From Acidovorax_G lacteus (lineage in GTDB: Bacteria > Pseudomonadota > Gammaproteobacteria > Burkholderiales > Burkholderiaceae_C), in contig NZ_BAABEX010000004.1 in assembly GCF_039540375.1 (NCBI RefSeq), positions 156,213 to 220,212 on the forward strand: DNA of 64,000 nt, in the 5' to 3' direction. Numbering within the stretch: position 1 is the first letter of the stretch; each line of letters opens with the position of its first letter. Of this stretch, positions 55,722 to 64,000 are shown piece by piece. A program made the position numbers and the translations under genes. The notes under the pieces are model-generated. The model ran no database searches and was not told where the DNA came from. It worked only from the letters and a program-made list of their open reading frames with translations.

Positions 55722-55772
55722 GGGTCGGAAGCCACGCACGGCGTGCGGCCGTGCGGTGCGCCGGGGGCTGGA

Positions 55773-57413
<1,641 letters not shown>

Positions 57414-57444
57414 GTTGGAAGCTCCTGAAATGGGGGTTCAAATT

Positions 57445-57490
57445 GGCTGCTTGTGCTTATGAAGCAAGCACGAGCAGCTATCAAAAAGTG
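57445..57490 (-). repeat. dispersed double-hairpin repeat, copy 6, between groS and groL
   Basis: The near-perfect stem GCTGCTTGTGCTT / AAGCAAGCACGAGCAGC and the partner AGCTATCAAAAAG are in inverted orientation, that is, forward relative to the groS-groL transcript. It occupies about half of the groS-groL spacer and could form a stable hairpin in the mRNA. Confidence 0.75.
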
Positions 57491-57510
57491 AGTAATAAAC
57501 GGGCGAAGGA

Positions 57511-57801
57511 TTACTTCTCGACCACCGCGAACAGGTCGTCTTCCTTCATCACCAGAAGTTCGTCGCCATTGACCTTGACGGTCTGGCCCGAGTACTTGCC
57601 GAACAGAACGCGGTCGCCGACCTTCACGTTCAGGGCGATGACTTCACCCTTGTCGTTCTTCTTGCCGGGACCCACGGCCAGCACTTCACCTTGATCGGGC
57701 TTTTCAGCGGCGTTGTCGGGGATCACGATGCCAGAGGCGGTCGTGGTCTCGCTCTCGATACGCTTGACGATCACGCGATCGTGCAGGGGGCGAAGGTTCA
57801 T
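57511..57801 (-). CDS. groS: co-chaperonin GroES
   Basis: This is the lid of the GroEL cage, 96 aa from the ATG at 57801. It begins MNLRPLHDRVIVKRIESETTTASGIVIPD, includes the mobile loop, and ends EDDLFAVVEK. It is first in the groS-groL operon. The open frame continues 21 codons upstream but only MNLRPLHDR is family-like. Confidence 0.98.
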   Translation of the reverse strand: MNLRPLHDRVIVKRIESETTTASGIVIPDNAAEKPDQGEVLAVGPGKKNDKGEVIALNVKVGDRVLFGKYSGQTVKVNGDELLVMKEDDLFAVVEK

Positions 57802-57882
57802 TGCATTGCTCCTGGTTTCAAAAAAAACGGCATCAATCCAGGCACCCGGACGCCCGGGCACCATCCCTGGGCAGTGGTGCTG

Positions 57883-57909
57883 TTAGCACTCATCTGCAGC
57901 GAGTGCTAA
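57883..57909. promoter_or_regulatory. CIRCE element (HrcA operator)
   Basis: TTAGCACTC - nine bases - GAGTGCTAA is a perfect match to the CIRCE consensus, 82 bases before the groS ATG. It implies heat-shock control by the HrcA repressor. Confidence 0.95.
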
Positions 57910-57936
57910 TGATACGGGCATTTGTGACGGTTTCAA
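57909..57936 (-). promoter_or_regulatory. probable groS-groL promoter
   Basis: TTGAAA and TATCAT with a 16-base spacer on the minus strand. The last base of the -10 box is the first base of CIRCE, so HrcA would cover the transcription start. Confidence 0.6.
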
Positions 57937-58042
57937 GACCAGGGGCTTCGGGCGATGACGCCAGACGCATCCCCGGCTGCGTGTGCGCGCACGATGGTCC
58001 GAGTGGGCGCAATGTGGCTGTCCCGGCGATAACTCGGCCTTC

Positions 58043-58426
58043 ATGCACCGCCTACGCTCCTCCACGCTGCTCGCCCGCCTTGTTCTGGCGTGGTTTTGTT
58101 GCGTCGTAGGAGTGGCCAGCGCCGCCCCGCTGATCCATTCCCAGTCGCTGGAGTTGGTCTGCAGTGCCTCTGGCTCTGTCAAGCTGGTGGTGGTTGGCTA
58201 GGCCGGGGACGAGGGCAACGCATCCGATCTGCAGGCCTTGGGCCCGTATGGGCTTGACTGCATTCTCTGTGTGCAGTTGCAAGCGCCTGTTCCGCAGCAG
58301 CCTCCAGTCGAGCCGTTCGCTTCAGCGCGGCAGCACAACCGACCTGTTGCAGCGTCGGTGCACCGGCCGCAATGGGACGGCACCGCCTTGCCTGCGCGTG
58401 GACCGCCTCGGTTCTCAGCGGCCTGA
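58043..58426 (+). pseudogene. DUF2946-like exported protein interrupted by an in-frame amber codon
   Basis: From the ATG at 58043 the frame encodes a signal-peptide-like start (MHRLRSSTLLARLVLAWF...GVASA) and 52 residues to a TAG at 58199-58201. The same frame then continues for 75 codons to 58426 with family-like sequence, including LDCILC, a CxxC motif expected in the second half of DUF2946 proteins. Without the TAG the product would be about 127 aa, normal for this family. DUF2946 genes commonly precede TonB-dependent copper receptors, as here. It could be a recent pseudogene, a sequencing error or a read-through site. Confidence 0.65.
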
Positions 58427-58630
58427 TCTTCTTTTTGTTGGCTTGCGCCCGGCACGACGCAGTCGTGGCCCGCAGCACTTTGCCTCCCCACTTTTTTTAG
58501 CGCTCCCCTATCTGTTCTGCCCTGTGTAGAAGACGTCGTTGCGCGCCGGTAGTGGTCCTGGTGGGGCTGCTGGCGTTTGCAGCGCGTGGTCACTGAGGCG
58601 CCGAACATCGAGGGGGCCGTATGGTTCCCT

Positions 58631-60727
58631 ATGCCAAGCCTCTCACGTATCCCCTCTGGTGTGCCCGCGCGGCATGCGCTCGCCCTGGCCGTTGCAACCG
58701 CCATCTCGACCCTGTCTGTCCCGGCGTGGGCCCAATCTGCAGCCTCTGCAACCCCTGCCGCCGAGGCCTCCTCAGACGCAGCTCTCACGCTGGGTACCGT
58801 CACCGTCAAGTCCGCCCCCTGGGGGGCGCTCAACGTGCGCAATGTCTTCAGCTCGGTGGACATCCTGGGTGCCAGCATGTTGCAAGACCAGCATGTGGAC
58901 TACAGCTGGGAACTGCTCACCCGTGCACCTGGCGTTCAGGTCACGCAGTTCAAGCAGGGCACCGATGCCGGGCGCTTTTCGATGCGCGGATTCAATGGCG
59001 AAGGACGGGTCAACGCCGTCAAGCTGCTCATTGATGGCATTCCCAGCAACGACAACGCAGGGGGCATGCCGTTTCTGGATGCTGTGTTTCCTCTGGAGAT
59101 GGAAGCCATCGAAATTGTGCGGGGCACCAACGATCCGCGGCACGGCCTGAACAACATTGCAGGCAACGTCAATGTCATCACACGTCAAGGCGGCAACGAC
59201 GGCCAGGCCAGCCTGACGCTGGGCAGTTTTGGCACGCGCGAGCTGCAAATCACCAAGGGTTTTGAGAGCGGCAACTGGAGCCAGAACTACTTTGTAGCCA
59301 CCCGCGAATCCGATGGCTACCGCGACCATGCCAATGCCGATAAAAAGGCGCTGTCGGGCAGGTGGTTCTACACCAGCGACGGTGGTCAATGGCGTGCCGG
59401 TGTCATTGCCCGCTACTACAGGAACAAGGCGCTGGAGTCTGGTTACCTCACGGCCGAGCAGGCTGCCCGTGCACCTCGCAGCTCACCCGCCTATGCCGCG
59501 TGGGATCGCAGCGCGCGTGAGACCACGCAACTGAGTGCGCATCTGGAGGGGCAGCTGTCCGATGATCTGGCCTGGACCACCCGCGCCTATACCCAGCACT
59601 ATGAGAACCGGCGCTTTGTGCGCTTCTCTGAAGCGGGTGTGCAGCAAGAGCGATACAACGACGAGGCTCACAAGGGCCTGATCTCCACCCTGACCTGGCG
59701 GCCCAAAGTCGCATGGGCACATGCCTTCGCTCTGGAGGGCGGCTTTGACGCGCAATGGCAGGACAACGCTGCCGAGCGCTATCGCACAGTGCAGCAGGTG
59801 CGTACTTCTCAAATCCGGGACTGGGACTTTGACCTGAACACACGGGGTGCCTATGTGCAGGCCGTGGTGCAACCTGTGCAGGCGCTGAAGATCATTCCCG
59901 CGCTGCGGGTAGACCGCATCAGCGGCCGCTTTACCGATAGCCTGACCAGGGTGACATCCCCTGTGCACGACTACGGCACCATCACCCAGCCCAAGATCAG
60001 CGTGGCCTACGCGGTACGGCCCGACACCAGTGTGTATGCCAACTGGGGCCGTACTTTCCAGATTGGCACGGGGATCGACAGTTTCCGAACACCGTCGCAA
60101 AGCCGCAATCTGGACCCGTCGCTCAACGATGGCTGGGAGACCGGCGTGAAGTGGCAGCCCACCACAGGCGTCGAAACCCGCGTGGCCTACTGGGAGCAGC
60201 GCGCCAGTGGCGAAGTGGCGCGTGTTTTGGGCGTGAACGGCCTGCCCGATCCTGGCGGGCAGGGCAACGTCGGCCGTACCGTGCGCAAGGGTCTGGATGT
60301 GCAGATCAATGCACGCCTGGATGCGCGGTGGAGCGGCTGGCTGGGCTACTCGTCACAAATCGCGCGCATTGTGGAACCCGATCCGAGCGCTCCGGCGACG
60401 CGCGGCAAAGAGATTGAAAACGTGCCGCGCTACCTCGCCACCCTGGGCTTGGACTACCAGGCCAGCACGCAGCTCAAGCTCAGCGCCTGGACCAATGCAC
60501 AGGGGAACTACTACCTGGAGCGCACCAACACCCTGGGGCGTACCGGAGGCTACGCGCTGCTCAACCTGGGAGCGACATGGCGGCTGTCGCCCACGCTGGA
60601 TGTGGGTCTGCAGCTCAAGAATGTGACCAACCGCAAGTACGTCTATGCGTGGTACGACAGCGGATCGTCCGGCTACTCGCCTGGCGACGGTCGCAGCGCT
60701 TATGCCGGCGTGTACTGGAAGTTCTGA
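58631..60727 (+). CDS. TonB-dependent outer-membrane receptor (probably metal or metallophore)
   Basis: A 698-aa receptor; ATG 58631 is preferred, with a TTG at 58577 as an alternative. The signal peptide ends near AWA, then QSAASATPAAEA. A TonB-box-like TVTVKSA is followed by a plug domain (about 65-180, with TRAPGVQVTQF and IEIVRGTNDPRHGLNNIAGNVNVITR). A 22-strand barrel ends in GVYWKF. Neighbours (DUF2946-like, PepSY, SCO1, PCuAC, tonB) point to copper, though a ferric siderophore cannot be excluded. It is followed after two bases by the PepSY gene. Confidence 0.92.
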   Translation: MPSLSRIPSGVPARHALALAVATAISTLSVPAWAQSAASATPAAEASSDAALTLGTVTVKSAPWGALNVRNVFSSVDILGASMLQDQHVDYSWELLTRAPGVQVTQFKQGTDAGRFSMRGFNGEGRVNAVKLLIDGIPSNDNAGGMPFLDAVFPLEMEAIEIVRGTNDPRHGLNNIAGNVNVITRQGGNDGQASLTLGSFGTRELQITKGFESGNWSQNYFVATRESDGYRDHANADKKALSGRWFYTSDGGQWRAGVIARYYRNKALESGYLTAEQAARAPRSSPAYAAWDRSARETTQLSAHLEGQLSDDLAWTTRAYTQHYENRRFVRFSEAGVQQERYNDEAHKGLISTLTWRPKVAWAHAFALEGGFDAQWQDNAAERYRTVQQVRTSQIRDWDFDLNTRGAYVQAVVQPVQALKIIPALRVDRISGRFTDSLTRVTSPVHDYGTITQPKISVAYAVRPDTSVYANWGRTFQIGTGIDSFRTPSQSRNLDPSLNDGWETGVKWQPTTGVETRVAYWEQRASGEVARVLGVNGLPDPGGQGNVGRTVRKGLDVQINARLDARWSGWLGYSSQIARIVEPDPSAPATRGKEIENVPRYLATLGLDYQASTQLKLSAWTNAQGNYYLERTNTLGRTGGYALLNLGATWRLSPTLDVGLQLKNVTNRKYVYAWYDSGSSGYSPGDGRSAYAGVYWKF

Positions 60728-60729
60728 GC

Positions 60730-62094
60730 ATGGCGCGCGCTTTCACCTCTGAGCAGGGTGGACAGACAGAGCCCGGCTCTGCGCTCACCCGCAGCAGCGT
60801 GTACCGCGCCGTCTGGCGCTGGCACTTCTATGCTGGGCTGCTGGTGCTGCCGCTGCTCATCTGGCTGGCGGTAACGGGCGCGCTGTTTGTCTACCACCAG
60901 GCCATTGATCGGTATGTGCATGCAGACCTGCTCACGGTTCCTGTGCCTGCAGCGGCTGGCACTGAACCCGCACCACACAGTGCCGTCCTGGCCGCCGCCT
61001 TGGCTGCCCAGCCTGGCACCTGGTTCAAGTACACGCCCCCTGCCGCAGCGGGCCGCTCTGCCGAGGTGGGCGTGCGCACCGTCGATGGGGACAAGGTGGC
61101 CGTTTATGTAGACCCTGCCAATGCCAAGGTGCTGGGTACTCTGAGCGACCGGGGCACGCTGGGCTGGACGATCCGCAAGCTGCACAGCCTGAAGTACTTT
61201 GGCCCGGTGCAACGTGGCTTCATCGAAATGGCAGCGGGCTGGGCGATCTTGCTGGTGTTCACCGGCCTGTATTTGTGGTGGCCGCGCGGCTCGGTTGCGG
61301 CGTCCCGGGGGGGCGTGGTCACTGTGCGCGGTACGCCACGCCAGCGCGTGTACTGGCGCGATCTGCATGCAGTGACCGGGGTGGTGGTAGGTGTTGGCCT
61401 GCTTTTCCTGGCAATAACGGGCATGCCTTGGTCGGTGCTGTGGGGCGCCAAGGCCAACGAATGGGCCAATGGCCATGATTTTGGCTACCCCGCAGGCGTG
61501 CGTGTCCAGCTGCCCATGTCGGGCCAACCTCTTGCCGACATGGCGCACCTGCCGTGGACACTGCAACGCACGCAGCAGCCCGGCAGTGCGAGTCTTGAGC
61601 ATCAGCAAGGCCATGCGGCGCATGCCCAAACGAACGCGGAGCACAACCCGCATATCTGGCATGGCGAGGGGTCCGTCGCGCAGTCTGCAGCAACGTCCAG
61701 CCCCGCCCGCACCGCGCTTGACATCGACACCGTGATGGTCCTGGTGCAGCGCCTTCAACTGGCCCCCGGCTACACCGTGAACCCACCGCAGGGTGCGCAG
61801 GGTGTATTCACCGCGTCTGCCTACCCGCACGACCTGGCGCTGCAGCGCGTTGTGCACCTGGACCAGTACACCGGACGGCCGCTGCTGGACATGTCATACG
61901 GCGATTACGGCCCATTGGGTCGATGGCTGGAATGGGGCATCAACATTCATTTGGGGCAGGAGTGGGGCGTGTTCAACCAGCTGCTGCTGCTGGCGCTCTG
62001 CGTGGGCATCGTGCTGCTGTGCGTGTCGGGTGCCGTGATGTGGTTCAAGCGCCGACCGGCGGGCGGCGTGGGCGTGCCCCCGTTGCCAGCATAG
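60730..62094 (+). CDS. PepSY-associated membrane protein (C-terminally truncated)
   Basis: A 454-aa inner-membrane protein, ATG 60730. It has four visible helices: WRWHFYAGLLVLPLLIWLAV, AAGWAILLVFTGLYLWW, ITGMPWSVLWG with its preceding helix, and FNQLLLLALCVGIVLLCVSG. A PepSY domain lies between the first two. The large periplasmic loop around residues 295-325 is His-rich (EHQQGHAAHA...EHNPHIWHGEG), suggesting metal binding. Such proteins act in reductive release or transport of iron or copper. The frame ends at a TAG (62092-62094), but the same frame continues with a typical final helix, so this product appears short by one membrane segment. Confidence 0.88.
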   Translation: MARAFTSEQGGQTEPGSALTRSSVYRAVWRWHFYAGLLVLPLLIWLAVTGALFVYHQAIDRYVHADLLTVPVPAAAGTEPAPHSAVLAAALAAQPGTWFKYTPPAAAGRSAEVGVRTVDGDKVAVYVDPANAKVLGTLSDRGTLGWTIRKLHSLKYFGPVQRGFIEMAAGWAILLVFTGLYLWWPRGSVAASRGGVVTVRGTPRQRVYWRDLHAVTGVVVGVGLLFLAITGMPWSVLWGAKANEWANGHDFGYPAGVRVQLPMSGQPLADMAHLPWTLQRTQQPGSASLEHQQGHAAHAQTNAEHNPHIWHGEGSVAQSAATSSPARTALDIDTVMVLVQRLQLAPGYTVNPPQGAQGVFTASAYPHDLALQRVVHLDQYTGRPLLDMSYGDYGPLGRWLEWGINIHLGQEWGVFNQLLLLALCVGIVLLCVSGAVMWFKRRPAGGVGVPPLPA

Positions 62095-62220
62095 CGTCGA
62101 GCGCTGGCAGGGGTGATGGCCGTGCTGGCGGTGGGAGGTCTGGTGTTTCCGTTGGTCGGGGCGTCGATGCTCGTTCTGGCGTGTGTCGATGCGCTGGTGG
62201 TGCGTTGCATGCGGCGGTGA
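62095..62220 (+). pseudogene. detached C-terminal helix of the PepSY protein, downstream of an amber codon
   Basis: Directly after the TAG and in the same frame come 41 codons to a TGA at 62218-62220. They read RRALAGVMAVLAVGG, LVFPLVGASMLVLAC and VDALVVRCMRR. This is a hydrophobic helix of the kind that ends intact PepSY-associated proteins. With it the protein would be 496 aa. It has no convincing start of its own. Confidence 0.6.
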
Positions 62221-62292
62221 GCCGCCGTCCTCAGCAGTTTGAAAACAGACGCATGGTGGTGGCGAAGCACCCCATGTCCAAGGAGGAAGGCA

Positions 62293-62916
62293 TTGAAATC
62301 GCGTCTTGATTCTCGCGACCTGTTTCGCCGGCGCTTGCTTGTCTCGGCGGCTTTCACTGGCGTGATGTCATTGGCGTTGTGCGGCTGTCAGCAGAAGGCG
62401 CCCACAAAGTACAACGGCATCGACATTTCGGGCGCCGAATATGGCAAGAACTTCCGGCTCAAGGCTCCGGATGGAAGTGAGCGGACCCTCGCGGACTTCA
62501 AGGGTAGGGCTGTCATGCTGTTTTTTGGGTTCACGCAGTGTCCGGATGTCTGCCCGACCGCGTTGGCGCGCGCCGCAGAAGTGAAGCGGTTGCTGGGAAA
62601 TGACGGAGAGCGGCTCCAGGTGATTTTCATCACCATCGACCCTGAGCGTGACAGCCCTGAGATGCTCAAGGCCTACACAGCGGCTTTCGATCCCAGCTTT
62701 CTGGCGCTGTACGCGGATGTCGACCATACCGCTCAGACGGCCAAGGAGTTCAAGGTCTATTACAAGAAAGTGCCGACCGGTTCCTCTTACACGATGGACC
62801 ACACAGCCCTGAGCTATGTGTATGACCCAGACGGCAGGCTGCGGCTCGCCTTGCGCCACGAGCAAACGGCCAAGGACTACGCCGAAGACATCGCAAAGAT
62901 CTTGAACCCCACCTGA
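62293..62916 (+). CDS. SCO1/SenC family copper chaperone lipoprotein
   Basis: A 207-aa exported thioredoxin-fold protein that delivers copper to cytochrome oxidase or protects against copper. The start is the TTG at 62293, because AGGAGG lies six bases upstream; the next upstream TTG (62239) lacks such a site. A basic N-terminus with RRR is followed by a hydrophobic segment and lipobox LALCGC. The copper site is CPDVCP near residue 80, with the conserved His in MDHTALSY near 170. It is 33 bases from the PCuAC gene. Confidence 0.93.
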   Translation: MKSRLDSRDLFRRRLLVSAAFTGVMSLALCGCQQKAPTKYNGIDISGAEYGKNFRLKAPDGSERTLADFKGRAVMLFFGFTQCPDVCPTALARAAEVKRLLGNDGERLQVIFITIDPERDSPEMLKAYTAAFDPSFLALYADVDHTAQTAKEFKVYYKKVPTGSSYTMDHTALSYVYDPDGRLRLALRHEQTAKDYAEDIAKILNPT

Positions 62917-62948
62917 ATCCCTATCCACCAACTCTCCCAGGAGAAAAC

Positions 62949-63419
62949 ATGAAATTCTCGATCCGCATGACAGTTCTGACTGCATCGCTGCTGGCCGCCT
63001 CGGTCCAGGCCCAGGTCACTGTGAAAGATGCGTGGGTTCGCGCCACCGTGCCGCAACAAAAGGCAACGGGCGCCTTCATGCAGTTGCAAGCGGCCAAAGA
63101 CAGCAAACTCGTCGCTGCCGCATCCCCTGTTACACCGGTCGTCGAAGTGCACGAAATGGTGATGCAGGACAACGTGATGAAGATGCGCCAGGTGTCTGGT
63201 ATCGATCTGCCCGCCGGCAAAGCCGTCGAGCTCAAACCTGGGGGCTACCACGTGATGTTGATGGACTTGAAGCAGCCGATCAAGGAAGGCGATGTGGTGC
63301 CAATGACCCTGGTGATAGAGAGCAAGGACGGCAAGCGCGAGTCGGTGGAACTGAAAGCGTCCGTGCGTGCCCTGGGAACCGGTCAGCAGTCCACTTCTGC
63401 GGGCGGGCACAAGCATTGA
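62949..63419 (+). CDS. periplasmic copper chaperone PCuAC
   Basis: A 156-aa exported copper(I) chaperone, ATG 62949 with AGGAG upstream. The signal peptide ends near VQA, then QVTVKDAWVRATVPQQKATGAF. Family copper ligands are in VEVHEMVMQDNVMKMR (His and Met residues) and GGYHVMLMDL. The C-terminus adds GGHKH, an extra His pair. PCuAC and SCO1 work together in assembling the CuA site of cytochrome oxidase, and their pairing here is the standard arrangement. Confidence 0.94.
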   Translation: MKFSIRMTVLTASLLAASVQAQVTVKDAWVRATVPQQKATGAFMQLQAAKDSKLVAAASPVTPVVEVHEMVMQDNVMKMRQVSGIDLPAGKAVELKPGGYHVMLMDLKQPIKEGDVVPMTLVIESKDGKRESVELKASVRALGTGQQSTSAGGHKH

Positions 63420-63619
63420 GGCTGTGCGCAAGCGCACACAACGCGCCTGAACACAGCAGTCGCCTTCGTTGCAGCAATTCTTTCGGAGTCTTATCGGCGC
63501 CGCCGAGGGATTCCACAGCCCATGAATCCCGTGACTTCTTCGCTGGGAATCGCCGCGGACATTTGCCAACGTCGTGCCCCATCTTCTGCAAGTGCTAAAC
63601 CCTTCGAGTCATCTGGCTG

Positions 63620-63650
63620 CTGTCGGTCAAGGCGTTGCCTTGATCGACAG
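63620..63650. promoter_or_regulatory. long inverted repeat before the tonB gene
   Basis: CTGTCGGTCAAGGC - GTT - GCCTTGATCGACAG is a 14-base stem with a single mismatch, 54 bases before the tonB ATG. It has no T tract. It may be a terminator for the PCuAC transcript or an operator. Nothing else was recognised in the 284-base gap. Confidence 0.45.
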
Positions 63651-63703
63651 CGTGACCCGACATGACAGCCATTGCTTGCCCGCCAAGCACGAGCGGCTTC
63701 TCT

Positions 63704-64000
63704 ATGCCCCATCCTGATCGTTTTGCCTCCACCTCTGGTCAGAGTCGCAATGCGCTGATCGCTGGCTCCATCGTGCTCGCGCACGTGGCGGTGATCTGGG
63801 CCATCCAATCGGGCCTGGCCCGCAAGGCGGTCGAGGTCATCGTGCCGGCCGAGTTGCTCAGCGAATTCATTGCGCCCCCCGCCCCGCAGGTGGCTCCGCA
63901 GCCACCCGCGCCGCCGGCACCGGCCACCCCCAAGCAGCCTGTGCCCAAGGCCGCGGCGCCGCGCCCAGCCCCACAGCCACTGGCCATTGCCGACCCGACC
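63704..64000 (+). CDS. tonB: energy transducer TonB (N-terminal part, runs off the window)
   Basis: The frame is open from the ATG at 63704 to the window end (99 codons). It has a short cytoplasmic N-terminus, one membrane helix (ALIAGSIVLAHVAVIWAIQSG), then a Pro/Ala/Lys-rich periplasmic spacer (APPAPQVAPQPPAPPAPATP...). The C-terminal domain lies beyond the edge. Position after a TonB-dependent receptor cluster supports the call. Confidence 0.8.
   Translation, partial: MPHPDRFASTSGQSRNALIAGSIVLAHVAVIWAIQSGLARKAVEVIVPAELLSEFIAPPAPQVAPQPPAPPAPATPKQPVPKAAAPRPAPQPLAIADPT

Overview
The window looks like a chromosomal segment of a betaproteobacterium of the Comamonadaceae, probably Acidovorax or a close relative. 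The basis is the high GC content, an Omp32-type porin, tightly overlapping ATGA/GTGA gene junctions, Comamonadaceae-style gene neighbourhoods, and a dispersed double-hairpin repeat I associate from memory with this family. The genus is inference. No phage, insertion sequence, CRISPR array, rRNA or tRNA gene was seen.

Layout. 0.3-10.9 kb: a type II secretion cluster read leftward as gspG-H-I-J-K-L-M-N-D-E, with a divergent gspC-like gene; gspF is absent. The secretin carries a C-terminal SPOR domain, and an 87-bp tandem repeat sits at the gspH start. 10.9-15.7 kb: cobalamin salvage (cobC-like, cobS), ilvA, a probable small RNA upstream of ilvA, an OsmC-like gene and coq7. 16-26.5 kb: a major porin, then a peptide-type ABC transporter (two paralogous binding proteins, two permeases, two ATPases) with an M20 amidohydrolase inside the operon. 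26.6-30.3 kb: a lipoprotein 5'-nucleotidase and two unknown exported proteins.

30.3-52.6 kb is a carbohydrate island. It holds a HexR-type repressor, an Afu-like ABC importer that may carry sugar phosphates, transaldolase, a two-component system, a glucose-type ABC transporter with a maltoporin-like porin, glucokinase, a VOC protein, zwf, pgi, a gluconolactonase-family gene, edd and eda. Together these give uptake, phosphorylation and the Entner-Doudoroff route. Matching 15-bp palindromes (TGTAAY-NNN-RTTACA type) lie before the sugar ABC operon, zwf, pgi and edd, and imperfectly before the Afu-like operon, which suggests a local HexR regulon.

52.6-57.9 kb: a QseBC-like two-component pair with a cytochrome b561 gene, then groS-groL under a perfect CIRCE operator. 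58-64 kb: a metal (probably copper) module with a DUF2946-like gene, a TonB-dependent receptor, a PepSY membrane protein, SCO1, PCuAC and the start of a tonB gene. The DUF2946-like frame and the PepSY frame are each interrupted by one in-frame amber codon with recognisable coding sequence continuing beyond it.
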